This document shows positions 17,825-27,391 of a stretch of 64,000 nt of DNA, piece by piece. The stretch comes from an uncultured Cellvibrio sp. Its GTDB lineage: Bacteria; Pseudomonadota; Gammaproteobacteria; Pseudomonadales; Cellvibrionaceae. Each line of letters begins with the position of its first letter. Positions within the stretch are counted from its first letter, which is position 1. The DNA lies in contig CAMLKG010000004.1 of assembly GCA_946480695.1 (NCBI GenBank), positions 62,001 through 126,000 of the forward strand. The letters run 5' to 3'. The notes beneath the pieces were generated by a model that was not told where the DNA came from, did not search any database, and was given only the letters and a program-made list of their open reading frames with translations. A program made the position numbers and the translations under genes.

Positions 17825-20800
17825 TTAGAAATTCACGCGGGTTCCAAGGGCCCAACGCGCCTCATAAATATTCTGGAAGGCTTTTTGCTCCTCGAACTCC
17901 AGGTATGTTTGCTGGAATTCTTCCGTGATATTGGAACCATTGAGATATACCGCAACATTTTCAGTTACGTCCCATGTGACGTTCAGGTCGAGTTGACCAT
18001 AGTCATCCTGATACAAGGCTTGCTGGCCGATAGCCGGGTTGCCCTGCGCAATCAACCGCGGGGAACGGAAGTTGTAAGCAAGACGCGCTGACAAAAATTC
18101 ATTTTCGAACCAACCTACCAGGTTATAGGTGTCTTCCGAGTTGTTAACGAAGGGTAATTCTTTTCCATTAACACCTTTGGCATCTTGCGAACTATCGGAC
18201 AGGGTATAGTTCACATCAAAACCGAAGTTGGAGATGAAACCTTCCGCAAAATCAGCGAATGCAACACGGGCCGCCAATTCCACACCATTAACCTCGCCAC
18301 CCTTTCCTTGCACAGGCGCGGTGAAACGCCAGCCATCCGGATTGGTTCCATGGTACAAACCATCAGCATCCAATTCACGGATATAGACGTTACCGCCAGT
18401 GATAAAGCTGTCAATTTCAACTTTATAGAGGGTTGCTGTCACAGCTGATGCACCGCCGAAATACCATTCAACAGCGAGATCCATATTCTCCGCGCGAGTT
18501 GGATCAAGGTCCGGGTTTCCTGCCAGCGCTCCGCCGTCAGTAACACGCATACAACCGCAGTCTTCATTGAATACGCGTGCTACTGACTTGGCGCCACCCC
18601 ATTGCAACAAATCCAGCGCTTGCATGGTTTCACCGTAGGCAAAACGCACTTTTACATCATCAGTAATGTCGTAGGCCAGGTTTAATGCCGGAAGCACATC
18701 GGTATAACCACGCTGGGTCACCGCATCGCCCGCGTCGTAGTTAACCCCCGAGTGAGGTACACCATCGCCGGTAACGTTTTGAATGATAGTCAGGTCAGTA
18801 TCTATTACTTTCACGCCCAGGGTTCCGTGCAACTCGCCTGCGCGGAAATCGGTATTGAGGAAGTAACTGAATTCATCCAGGCCAACACCATAGCTTTGGC
18901 CTGGCTGGAAGAACTTGGTCTGCGGGCCAAATACTTTTTCCTGGTAAGCCAGGGTATTGTCGAATGCTTTCGGATCCGCGACCCATACGCCGGGAATACC
19001 CTTAACAGGACCGAAGTCATCCATCCAAATCACGTTGTTGTGTTGATCCAAACGTGTTGGTGGTAGAAGCGTGTAGTTATCAAAACGGTCCCTGGTTTCG
19101 CCTGTGGGTTCCCCGTCTTCATCGAGTATCGGCACCTGGACACGATTGCCGTTTGCATCAACTATGTATTCACCTTGTGGCAGGTCCGGATTACATTCCG
19201 CTGTGCCCGCAAATTGGTCAACCGCTTTCCACTGTGCCGAACAACCAGTGTCCGCAAAATTTGCAAAATAAGAGAAGGCCACGTGATCGACTTTGCGTTC
19301 GCTTTGACGCACACCGAAATCCACTTTGGTGATGAAAGGAGCATCGTCAAACTCGTAACTCCATTTAGTGCTGAAGGTGTTCATAGTGCCTTCGTCATCG
19401 GTGTTATTTTCCGAAGAAATGGCGCCTACGTGATAAGAGTCGATGCTTCTCATATAGTCGGCAACGCTCATCATGCCTTGCCCACCGTTAACGACTTGAT
19501 CAAAGCCGCTGAATACCGGATGCTCACCGGAAGCATCGTAGTTAATACGCCAATCCGTACCCCACATACCACCGGGTGAGTATTGTGCGAAGCAACCGCC
19601 ATTCTCGCCCTCAAAGGAGCCCGGGATCGCATTTGAGCCGGTGCAATATTTTTCCGGCACCAAACCACCGGGACCCGTTACCAACGAGTTCTGGTCAATG
19701 CTCATCAAATCACCTTCAATATAACCATGGCGCATGCTGGCATTGGCGTCGGCGCGGGTAACACGCACGGTACCGGTCAGCGGGCCATCATTGTTGAAAT
19801 TAAAGGCGAGGCTCATGTTCTCGGATTCTTCGGTATTACGGTTTACCTGCGTAAATGACTGGACACGGTAAGGGCGCGCACTGAAATTGTTGACGGTTTT
19901 CCAGGTGTTGCCGCTCTCGTCAACAAAACTGTTGCTACCGAAATCATTGGCATAGGCATAGTCGGTAAATGTTTGCCACCGGTTGTTGTGCGAGAATCCC
20001 ATACGGCGATTGAAACGGTCTTGCTTGCTATAGAAATAATCTGCAACCACTTCAACGGCATCGGTAATGTTCGCCTGGAAAGAGGCGTTTATACCATCGC
20101 GGTTACGTTCTTCCTCTTTGTGGAAGGCGGCAAAACCCTGCGGCATTACATGGTATACATCGGCGTCCTGTTGCGGTGTACTCCATGAATGGTTGCTGTT
20201 AGTGGCCCCGATACCGCCATTTTCAGAGGTATCGAAATAACCGTTGTAGTCAGTGGCGAGATTTTTTTCGGTGGTAACCGCGCTCACCAGGAAACCAATC
20301 TCCTCATTATTCCAACCAATCAAACCATTGATAGTAGGGTCAGCTTCCTTACTGATGGAACCCTGGTCAATTTCCGCACCGCCCGCGAAAGTCCAACCGG
20401 AATCCAGGTCAAACGGGCGGCGTGTCTTCAAATCGATAACACCGGTAATACCCCCGGCACTGAGATCGGCGCGTGCAGATTTATAAACATCGGCCCCCGC
20501 CATCAATTGGGAAGGCAAATCACCGAAATCCGCGCTGGAACTATCAATGGTTGTAGCGCTGAGGAAGGTCTCACCATTAAGCATAGTGGCGACATTGCTC
20601 AGGCCGCGGATCTGCACCGGACCGCCCTCGCCCGCGGTACGCTCAACCTGGATACCGGGGATACGCTGCAAGGAATCAGACACGGTGACATCCGGTAACT
20701 TGCCAATATCTTCTGCGGCAATACCATCTACAACCGAAGTCGCATTACGCTTGGTATTAATGGCACTTTCCTGCGCAGCACGAACACCCTGCACCAATAC

Positions 20801-20920
20801 TTCTTCGATTTCACCCTGCGCTTGCGCGCCGGAAGCAAACACTGCCAGGGTCGCTGCCGACCCGCAGAGCATAAGCGCCCGGTTAACCGAGCGAATTGAA
20901 TCTCTTAGTTTGTTTGTCAT
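17825..20920 (-). CDS. TonB-dependent outer-membrane receptor (second, halogenase-linked)
   Basis: A 1031-residue receptor with a signal peptide ending near ASGAQA, a TonB box-like EEVLVQG, and the plug signatures SVVDGIAAEDIGKLPD and SLQRIPGIQVERT. A long barrel ends ALGTRVNF. It belongs to the same family as the receptor at 8259 but is not a recent duplicate, judging by barrel differences. The ATG at 20918-20920 was preferred over 20926 because AGGGG lies six bases upstream of it, whereas it abuts the earlier ATG. Two GACAACGTTGTC palindromes lie upstream, suggesting LacI-family repression. Halogenases 4 and 3 follow on the same strand. Confidence 0.93.
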   Translation of the reverse strand: MTNKLRDSIRSVNRALMLCGSAATLAVFASGAQAQGEIEEVLVQGVRAAQESAINTKRNATSVVDGIAAEDIGKLPDVTVSDSLQRIPGIQVERTAGEGGPVQIRGLSNVATMLNGETFLSATTIDSSSADFGDLPSQLMAGADVYKSARADLSAGGITGVIDLKTRRPFDLDSGWTFAGGAEIDQGSISKEADPTINGLIGWNNEEIGFLVSAVTTEKNLATDYNGYFDTSENGGIGATNSNHSWSTPQQDADVYHVMPQGFAAFHKEEERNRDGINASFQANITDAVEVVADYFYSKQDRFNRRMGFSHNNRWQTFTDYAYANDFGSNSFVDESGNTWKTVNNFSARPYRVQSFTQVNRNTEESENMSLAFNFNNDGPLTGTVRVTRADANASMRHGYIEGDLMSIDQNSLVTGPGGLVPEKYCTGSNAIPGSFEGENGGCFAQYSPGGMWGTDWRINYDASGEHPVFSGFDQVVNGGQGMMSVADYMRSIDSYHVGAISSENNTDDEGTMNTFSTKWSYEFDDAPFITKVDFGVRQSERKVDHVAFSYFANFADTGCSAQWKAVDQFAGTAECNPDLPQGEYIVDANGNRVQVPILDEDGEPTGETRDRFDNYTLLPPTRLDQHNNVIWMDDFGPVKGIPGVWVADPKAFDNTLAYQEKVFGPQTKFFQPGQSYGVGLDEFSYFLNTDFRAGELHGTLGVKVIDTDLTIIQNVTGDGVPHSGVNYDAGDAVTQRGYTDVLPALNLAYDITDDVKVRFAYGETMQALDLLQWGGAKSVARVFNEDCGCMRVTDGGALAGNPDLDPTRAENMDLAVEWYFGGASAVTATLYKVEIDSFITGGNVYIRELDADGLYHGTNPDGWRFTAPVQGKGGEVNGVELAARVAFADFAEGFISNFGFDVNYTLSDSSQDAKGVNGKELPFVNNSEDTYNLVGWFENEFLSARLAYNFRSPRLIAQGNPAIGQQALYQDDYGQLDLNVTWDVTENVAVYLNGSNITEEFQQTYLEFEEQKAFQNIYEARWALGTRVNF

Positions 20921-20979
20921 GACCATCCCCTTAGCTATTTTTTAATGATACGTCCGTCGCGATTGTTGGAACCAAAATC

Positions 20980-20991
20980 GACAACGTTGTC
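20980..20991. promoter_or_regulatory. LacI-type operator, copy 1 (GACAACGTTGTC)
   Basis: Perfect 12-base palindrome with the central CG typical of LacI/GalR-family operators, about 60 bases upstream of the receptor ATG. It is identical to the second copy at 21015. Confidence 0.6.
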
Positions 20992-21014
20992 GGAATGCAA
21001 ATTAAACCTGAAAG

Positions 21015-21026
21015 GACAACGTTGTC
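21015..21026. promoter_or_regulatory. LacI-type operator, copy 2 (GACAACGTTGTC)
   Basis: Second identical perfect palindrome, 35 bases from the first start to start (a little over three helical turns). Two matched sites suggest cooperative or roadblock control of the receptor-halogenase genes. Confidence 0.6.
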
Positions 21027-21249
21027 AACAGTGTGTAGAAACGAAACAAAATAGATAACTACAGAATTTTCAATGGCTTAGCTTGATACCGAAAAAAATG
21101 GGACGTTGATTTACAAAAAAATACCGGCGAACCGGCCCGCGTAACTATGGTCAAGATTTTTGAAATCGCAATTGGAAGGGAATACCTGGCAACCAAATAG
21201 AGAAAGGTTTCCCCTTTTTTGGCGCCAGATAAAGCAAGGACGAGTAAAT

Positions 21250-23727
21250 TTATTGGTTGCGATTTAACTGGTCAACTGCCAGCGCAAGGAACATGTAATT
21301 CGCTTCACCACCGCCCATCACATATTCTGTTTGCTGCCAAAAGAACGGCCAGATTTTCAGTTCAGGCAGGTCGGGGCGAATCAAGGCCGTACCGGAAATA
21401 ACCCCGCCGGGGATATATGACCAATCCGCACGGTTAACCCCGTAAGCAACCGTGGCTGAGTTGGCACCCACTCCCGAGGCAAAACTCTGGGTGTTTTCAC
21501 CCGGATGGACCCCCAGTACAAAATTAAGCGCGTTAACATAAGACTCCGTACCGGTAAATTGCGGCCAGGATTTATGGAAAAAATATTGTTTAACGCCGAA
21601 TTCCTGGATAGTCCAGCCCGCCCCCCAAATATTGGGCTTATAGGGTACGCCATAAGGGGATTCCGTTTGCGCCCGCTCACGAACGGTTTTCTGGTAGGCA
21701 TCAACCGCGCTATTTATGGTATTTACAAATGCCTCATTTTTAATGGATGGCATAACACGGCCAATCGCCCAACCGGTTTTTTCGATGTCGGTAACTATCT
21801 GCTGCTGCAAACCCACCAATTCATTGCGATAGTTATCATTATTGGTAGCCAGAATTAATTCCGCTAATGCAAATACGCGAACGTCCGGGCGCTTCGTTTT
21901 TGGAGCGGCAACCTTATAAAGGTTTTGCGCTGCATCCAACGCCTCTTTTGCCATGGTTGGATTGAAATTTTTTAACACGCGCGCAGCGGCAGCCAAACCA
22001 GCGGCAACATCCAGTTCCCGCTCGGGATTGTCTTCGGTAAAGACCCAGCGATCATCCGGCGTACCTGATTTGCCATTTTTAATTTCGCCTTCTTTCAATG
22101 CAGGGTCGTAGGGCAGGTTATCCGTTTGCACCATTGCATCGCCCAACAACACGTATTGGCGAATAGTGGGTTCGATAATGCCGCGATATAAACGCCCCAT
22201 GGATTTGTAACCACCGAGCACACTTAACAACCCGTGTTCGATTTGTTGCAGCGCATCGTTCTTACCATCGGCAACATGGATTTCAACGAGCTTTTTTTCC
22301 TGGTCAATTAAGGTTGCGTCGTGATTCAAACCGAATTCTTCCACCATGGTGGCGAGCAACCATACCGTACCCATTTGCGATTCAACGCGTAAATCGTAAT
22401 CGCCGGCATCGTGCCAGCCACCCGCATCCAAGCCGGGAACGCGCTCGCCGGGTTTAAATTTGGTGCGCGTACTGCCGTCGGAAATATAACCGTCGATGTG
22501 ATTGAAATTGAGCGGCATCATGCGCGCGTCATCCTGGTGATCCAATCCATGCCACACGCGATATTTTTCATTGACGCGCATGTGGCACATCTGCACCGGT
22601 AAAAAATATTCAAGTGTCGGTTGCCACGCATGGCGGGAAAAAACATCATCACCGATTTTAAACGCGTGCGATATTTTATCGCGGTATGAAATTTGATACA
22701 TACCCGGTTCTTTAATGTCGGAAAAATCGTAACTCATATACTGGTAACGCAAGAAATTACCCCAGGGCTTAACCTTCGCTTCTTTAACCAGGGATTTACC
22801 TGTTTCCGATAATTTGAAAATTTTTATTGGCGATGCCCTGGTGTCGCGCTTGTCCTGCTCGATGACAACTTGCTTGGGCTGGGTTGTACCGTAACCCAAT
22901 TGCGATACCTGGATGACAGGTTCATAAATCCAGTTTTTTATTACATGGGGCGTTACCACCCATTCGAGTGCGCCCCTGGTTTTATTGGCAGGAATAACGC
23001 CACGCACTATGTACCAGCCATTGTTGTGATTGGCCCGGCCATCCCACAATTCCAACTCGCCGGTTTTACTTTCTATGGTCATCCGTTGCTTGTCCGAATC
23101 CGGTGCAACAATTAATTTTTTTCCGGTACCCAATGCTGCCGTTAAAAATTCGCCATGCGGATTTACCAGCGGCCCGTTGGGTTGTTGCGGAAAAATTCCG
23201 CTTTGTCCGTCGAGCAACCAGGATTTCCCAAAAAATTCTCCCGGGAATATTTCAAAGTTAAAACCAATTTTCCCTACCCATTCTTGCGGCAACGGTTTTT
23301 CCAAATCCACACTGATTTTAAATTGATTATCCTTTAATGCGGTGACATTCACCTGATAGGTAAATTTCAAGTCGGGGTAAATAATCGGATTGAAACCCTT
23401 GCGGTCTTTGCTCGGGTCGGGATAAGAAAGTATCTGGCTGATTGTTTGCGTTTTTTTATCAACGGTTTGTTTGCCGCCTACCGGCATGGGCGACCATTGG
23501 CCGGGGGAAATTTCCAATCGCAAATCACCATTGGCGGCAACACGGCTACCGTGCTGGATCACAGTTACGCCCGTCTGGTGGCCGTCGGGATAAATATCGC
23601 TGAATGCAGTGACATTCAGCCCCTGCATTTCAAAATAATCTTGCTCGTTGAGTTTGAGCGCATCGGCAACACTAACCGGTGCGGTAATAATTGCCGCTAC
23701 CAGTAAGGCAAGCGCAGATCTTTTCAT
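21250..23727 (-). CDS. GH9-family glycoside hydrolase with N-terminal beta-rich extension
   Basis: An 825-residue secreted protein. A signal peptide ends near ADA (residue 23). An unassigned roughly 245-residue region follows, then a CelD_N-like immunoglobulin domain (about 270-358, starting VIQVSQLGYG), then a GH9 catalytic domain. The nucleophile/base motif is DAGGWHDAGDYD (434-445), and the acid candidate lies in the C-terminal EYVMGGGEANY segment (E801 or E808). GH9 enzymes invert and cleave beta-1,4-glucans; some branches act on glucosamine or mixed-linkage glucan. There is no CBM or polyserine linker, unlike many Cellvibrio cellulases. It lies upstream of the second receptor on the same strand, so substrate uptake may be coupled. 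Confidence 0.85.
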   Translation of the reverse strand: MKRSALALLVAAIITAPVSVADALKLNEQDYFEMQGLNVTAFSDIYPDGHQTGVTVIQHGSRVAANGDLRLEISPGQWSPMPVGGKQTVDKKTQTISQILSYPDPSKDRKGFNPIIYPDLKFTYQVNVTALKDNQFKISVDLEKPLPQEWVGKIGFNFEIFPGEFFGKSWLLDGQSGIFPQQPNGPLVNPHGEFLTAALGTGKKLIVAPDSDKQRMTIESKTGELELWDGRANHNNGWYIVRGVIPANKTRGALEWVVTPHVIKNWIYEPVIQVSQLGYGTTQPKQVVIEQDKRDTRASPIKIFKLSETGKSLVKEAKVKPWGNFLRYQYMSYDFSDIKEPGMYQISYRDKISHAFKIGDDVFSRHAWQPTLEYFLPVQMCHMRVNEKYRVWHGLDHQDDARMMPLNFNHIDGYISDGSTRTKFKPGERVPGLDAGGWHDAGDYDLRVESQMGTVWLLATMVEEFGLNHDATLIDQEKKLVEIHVADGKNDALQQIEHGLLSVLGGYKSMGRLYRGIIEPTIRQYVLLGDAMVQTDNLPYDPALKEGEIKNGKSGTPDDRWVFTEDNPERELDVAAGLAAAARVLKNFNPTMAKEALDAAQNLYKVAAPKTKRPDVRVFALAELILATNNDNYRNELVGLQQQIVTDIEKTGWAIGRVMPSIKNEAFVNTINSAVDAYQKTVRERAQTESPYGVPYKPNIWGAGWTIQEFGVKQYFFHKSWPQFTGTESYVNALNFVLGVHPGENTQSFASGVGANSATVAYGVNRADWSYIPGGVISGTALIRPDLPELKIWPFFWQQTEYVMGGGEANYMFLALAVDQLNRNQ

Positions 23728-23924
23728 AGATAAATTCTCGTACTGTTTTTTGTTATGTGTCTACCCATTACCAACGGCAGGCATGCAAGTCAGGCGCAAC
23801 AGAGAATAGCCCCACCGGCAATTGCGAGCACACTTAAATTTGTGGATATATGTTAAATAATGTTAAACGGGCTGCGGGTGTGCGAGCGGTGCCGCTGGAT
23901 AATAATTTGGAATTGCATCCTTGG

Positions 23925-25574
23925 TTAGGTGCGTTGGCAGCGATTGCGCCCTGCGGATTTAGCGGCATATAAAGCGTGGTCCGCACGTTCGAAGGCGCTC
24001 TCCAGAGTATCGTTGGTTTTGAATTCGGTCACGCCTATCGACACAGTGATAGTGAGCGGCTGCTCCTTATAATTGAACGCGGCATTGGCGATCGCCTCGC
24101 GCACTTTTTCCAATACACCCAAGGCCGTTTGGCTGTCGGTCTCGGGCATAAGTGCAACAAATTCCTCGCCACCGTAACGACAAAAGAAATCCACCTCGCG
24201 CAACCGTTTGGCAATAGAGCGGCCAATCACTTTTATAACGCGATCACCCGCCTGATGGCCGAAGGTGTCGTTAATGCGCTTGAAATGGTCTATATCAAAA
24301 ACCGCAACACTTAACGGCCTGCCGTAACGTTGCCAGCGCTGCACTTCCACTTGCGCCCGCTCGTTATAGGCTTCGCGATTCGGCAATTCAGTTAGTGCAT
24401 CTTGCAAGGCTTTTTTGCGCTGGATTTCCAGCGTAGTACGATTTTTTTCCGCTTCCACTTCCAGGGTTTTAATTTTCGCCCCGAGGGTTTCCAATTGCCG
24501 GGCAAGATGCTGCTGCGCCTGTTCCGTGCTTTGGTACTGGTCAATCACCTGGCGGATATTACCCAACTGCGATTTCACATTGTCCTTGAGTTGGTTGAGG
24601 TCGGTAGCCTGGGCGGCAGAGGTTTCCAGGGCGCCCATCTCACGCATCATGTCGTCTTGCAATTTGCGCGATGCCGCGTGTTCATTCCTCGACCGCTGTA
24701 CCGCACCGCCCAGCAAGGAATAAATATCGGCAAGTTCCTCATTAACATTTTTCAAATAGCTGGCGAACGCATGGCTAGCCGCCAGGTAGGCATCCATCAC
24801 CAGCGAGCGTACGGATTCAAGCGCAGGCACCAGCCCATCCGCAGTCACACCGGCATTGAGGTGATTGCGCAGTGCCTGGACCCTGGGTTTCAGCGCGACA
24901 TCATTTTCCAGGTTTTGCAGGAATTCATTCAGGACCCTGGCCATTGCCTCCAGGTGCGCGAGCTTTGCCGGTTGCCCGGCAATCTGCACGGTGCCGGCAT
25001 CAGCGGTAACAGGCAGGTGGATGTGATTGTCATCAGGTTCCCCATACGCCTGTTCGTCTGGTTTGGCTGTACCAAGAATTTTTCCCAACAATCCCACCCT
25101 GGGCTGCTCTATTTCCCTCAGGGCTTGTTGTTGGATATTCCCCAGTTGTTGTAATAACGCGGGATATAACCGGATTTTTTTACTGCGTTGGGGTAACTGC
25201 GCCAGAAAGTCGTCAATATCCTTGCTAACACTTTTGGATAATTTGAATGCCTCCAATGCCTTAACTGTGGCCCCCAGGGCAACGCGGACATCCTGGGCCT
25301 CCCGTTCGCGACGGGATTCAAACGCAAGTGTCGCCGCTTCCAATTGTTCCAAAAACTTATCCATCTCAATAGCGTTGATCCCGGTGCGCAGCTTTTCGCG
25401 CAACCGGGCCATGATGTTATCCAGGGTTTCGTCCTGGCCATCCGCAGCAATACTGACCCTGACCAGGGCCCGGCGCAGTAACTCCTGTTGATGGGCAAGT
25501 TTCTTCTCCAACTGCTCCTGCTCATCCAGGGCATTCAGGTATTTTTCCCGCCAGTTAGTCTTATCACCTGTCAT
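23925..25574 (-). CDS. Cytoplasmic diguanylate cyclase with long coiled-coil N-terminus
   Basis: A 549-residue protein without membrane segments. About 380 residues of helical, Gln/Glu/Leu-rich sequence, including coiled coil near 1-40 and 330-390, precede a C-terminal GGDEF domain. GGEEF is at 468-472, and an intact RxxD inhibition site, REVD, is at 459-462. It should make c-di-GMP in a feedback-limited way. The N-terminal region has no recognisable sensory fold, so the input may be a protein partner. It stands alone between the GH9 and dsbA genes on the same strand and is separated from dsbA by a strong terminator. Confidence 0.9.
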   Translation of the reverse strand: MTGDKTNWREKYLNALDEQEQLEKKLAHQQELLRRALVRVSIAADGQDETLDNIMARLREKLRTGINAIEMDKFLEQLEAATLAFESRREREAQDVRVALGATVKALEAFKLSKSVSKDIDDFLAQLPQRSKKIRLYPALLQQLGNIQQQALREIEQPRVGLLGKILGTAKPDEQAYGEPDDNHIHLPVTADAGTVQIAGQPAKLAHLEAMARVLNEFLQNLENDVALKPRVQALRNHLNAGVTADGLVPALESVRSLVMDAYLAASHAFASYLKNVNEELADIYSLLGGAVQRSRNEHAASRKLQDDMMREMGALETSAAQATDLNQLKDNVKSQLGNIRQVIDQYQSTEQAQQHLARQLETLGAKIKTLEVEAEKNRTTLEIQRKKALQDALTELPNREAYNERAQVEVQRWQRYGRPLSVAVFDIDHFKRINDTFGHQAGDRVIKVIGRSIAKRLREVDFFCRYGGEEFVALMPETDSQTALGVLEKVREAIANAAFNYKEQPLTITVSIGVTEFKTNDTLESAFERADHALYAAKSAGRNRCQRT

Positions 25575-25656
25575 ATCCCAGCTGACCTATACGCCAATTA
25601 CAGTAAGACCAGTATAGCCAGAGTTGTCCAGGGCAGCGGGCGAGGGAAAGCCGCCA

Positions 25657-25689
25657 AAAAAAAAGCCCGTACCTTTTGAGGTGCGGGCT
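25657..25689 (-). terminator. Rho-independent terminator of dsbA
   Basis: On the minus strand, stem GCCCGCACC/GGTACGGGC (one wobble position) with a short loop, followed by nine T residues. It lies 30 bases after the dsbA stop codon. Confidence 0.9.
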
Positions 25690-25718
25690 TACTGTGCCGG
25701 GAATCCGGAAAGGTTATT

Positions 25719-26351
25719 TTATTGCTTGGCGGCACGCTCTTTAGCGACCAGGAAATCCACCACTTTCAGCATTTCTTCGTGGCCACCGGTCAAACGTGAA
25801 CTTACCCGGTACTTACCGTTAACAACCATTTCCGGGGTACCAGTCACCTTGTAACCACGGGCGCGGGCTTCGGCCTGTTTGATCTGGCTGGTGACGCCGA
25901 AGGAGTTGTAAGTACTCATAGCTTTGGCTTTATCGACGCCATAAGTAGCGAAAAAATCGGCCCATTGTTCTGCTGTGGCAAAGTTTTTCTGTTCCATGTG
26001 CAGGGCGTTGAACACTGCCATATGGGTTTGCTCTTTAATCTTCAATGTTACCGAGGTGTAATAACCGCGAATCAACGGCTCCATTTGCGGGTTCCACATC
26101 GCGTGGGTTTGCACCAGGTATACATCTGCCGGCATTTTCTTTTCCCATGCCTGCAACAATGGCTCAAAGTGGAAACAATGCGGGCAGGAATAAGCAAAAA
26201 CCTCCGCGACTTCAATCTTACTTGGATCAGCCGTACGCACCGGTTGCTCCAGCACCACGTAATGCTGGCCTTCCAGATATTCACCCGGCTTTTCCTGGGC
26301 GCAAGCAGTCAGGGAAAACACCAAACCCACCAGGGCAACCAAAATACGCAT
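25719..26351 (-). CDS. dsbA: Thiol:disulfide interchange protein DsbA
   Basis: A 210-residue periplasmic oxidoreductase with the CPHC active site (56-59), the thioredoxin-fold cis-proline in VTGTPEM and the usual helical insertion. It introduces disulfide bonds into exported proteins and is re-oxidised by DsbB. The N-terminal signal sequence contains LTAC (14-17), a good lipobox, so this DsbA may be lipid-anchored rather than soluble, unlike the Pseudomonas and E. coli enzymes. It sits next to cytochrome c4 and engB as in Pseudomonas. A terminator follows. Confidence 0.92.
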   Translation of the reverse strand: MRILVALVGLVFSLTACAQEKPGEYLEGQHYVVLEQPVRTADPSKIEVAEVFAYSCPHCFHFEPLLQAWEKKMPADVYLVQTHAMWNPQMEPLIRGYYTSVTLKIKEQTHMAVFNALHMEQKNFATAEQWADFFATYGVDKAKAMSTYNSFGVTSQIKQAEARARGYKVTGTPEMVVNGKYRVSSRLTGGHEEMLKVVDFLVAKERAAKQ

Positions 26352-26487
26352 AAACGCTCCTCATTCTTTATTGTGTTCGCGGGATAGGTTACGGGAAATA
26401 ATCCGGATTAGTCCTGTAATTCCACATCAAGTTCCCCAATTGGGGCCGGATTCTCCAGCGCTTGGGCCAATCTGTAAAGAGCAGACA

Positions 26488-26514
26488 CAAAAAAGGCGAC
26501 CAAAGTCGCCTTTT
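26488..26514 (-). terminator. Rho-independent terminator of the cytochrome c4 gene
   Basis: Stem AAGGCGAC/GTCGCCTT with loop CAAA and T-rich flanks on the minus strand, just after the cytochrome stop. Confidence 0.85.
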
Positions 26515-26540
26515 ATTACTATCAAAATGCCGCTTTCTAC

Positions 26541-27224
26541 CTAGTTCAATCCGGCAATATAGTTTGCCAGGGCGGTAATTTCGGCATCGTTCATTTTTTC
26601 TGCTACTGAACGCATAATCGCCTGGTCACCATCGTTGGTGCGGTCACCATTACGGAAGGCGCGCAGTTGCTTTTCAATATATTCAGGATGTTGCCCACTC
26701 AAACGGGGGAAGCCTGCCGGGATATTGCCCTTGCCATCCGGCGCATGGCAGCCGGTACAGGCAGGCACACCGGTACCCGGATTACCGGCGCGATAAATAC
26801 GCTCACCCAGTTCCAATCCGTCTACCTTAATGCCGGAGTTAACCTGGACTTCGATTTTTTTGGCGCCCGATAACTGGGTTGTCTGGGAGGCGAAATGCGC
26901 CGCCAGATCTTCCAGGTCCTGCTCGGTCATTTTGGCCAGCAAACCGGTCATTTCTGGGACTTCGCGCCCCGTTACTGCTTTTTTGGCGGGGTCAGTTTCC
27001 AAATCCCATGCCTGGATATCCGCCAGTTGTTTAATTAAATATTTTTCACCCAAGCCAGCCAATTTCGGAAAGGTCCCAACCATGCTGTTGCCGTCCGCAC
27101 CGTGGCATGCGCCACATACTGCCGCTTTGGTCGCACCGGCCGCTGCATCCCCAGCCGCCATAGTGCCCTGGGCCACGGCGACCAAACCCAGCGATAAAAG
27201 TGCATTTCGTACGATATGTTTCAT
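26541..27224 (-). CDS. Dihaem cytochrome c4
   Basis: A 227-residue periplasmic protein with a signal peptide (cleavage near TMAA, about residue 23) and two haem c sites, CGACH (37-41) and CTGCH (156-160), in two similar halves. This is the cytochrome c4 layout; it passes electrons to terminal oxidases, especially the cbb3 type. Met ligands are likely in the MTGLL and MRSVAEKM regions. The gene is divergent from engB and upstream of dsbA on the same strand, the same order as in Pseudomonas. Confidence 0.92.
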   Translation of the reverse strand: MKHIVRNALLSLGLVAVAQGTMAAGDAAAGATKAAVCGACHGADGNSMVGTFPKLAGLGEKYLIKQLADIQAWDLETDPAKKAVTGREVPEMTGLLAKMTEQDLEDLAAHFASQTTQLSGAKKIEVQVNSGIKVDGLELGERIYRAGNPGTGVPACTGCHAPDGKGNIPAGFPRLSGQHPEYIEKQLRAFRNGDRTNDGDQAIMRSVAEKMNDAEITALANYIAGLN

Positions 27225-27391
27225 TGGCTAACCCGATTTGATCGATGAATCTGATTGTTATGCGTGCGTCTTGAATCGCGGCTCCGGGTTTTAAATTCGC
27301 TTAATCAGAAGCCGACAAGCTACAATCCACCCCTATTCCGCAGTATTCCGCCGTTTGGCGCGTATCGCAGCCGGTAAAAGCGGCGGCATTA

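Larger units (their letters stand above)
20921..21249. other. Promoter region of the second TonB-receptor gene
   Basis: 329 bases between the receptor start and the end of the upstream GH9 gene on the same strand. It contains the paired GACAACGTTGTC palindromes. No coding frame and no clear terminator for the GH9 gene were seen. Confidence 0.6.

Noticed and set aside
24402..25154. 250-codon frame antisense to the cytoplasmic diguanylate cyclase
   Set aside because: Nested in a well-supported GGDEF gene; the translation has no family features.
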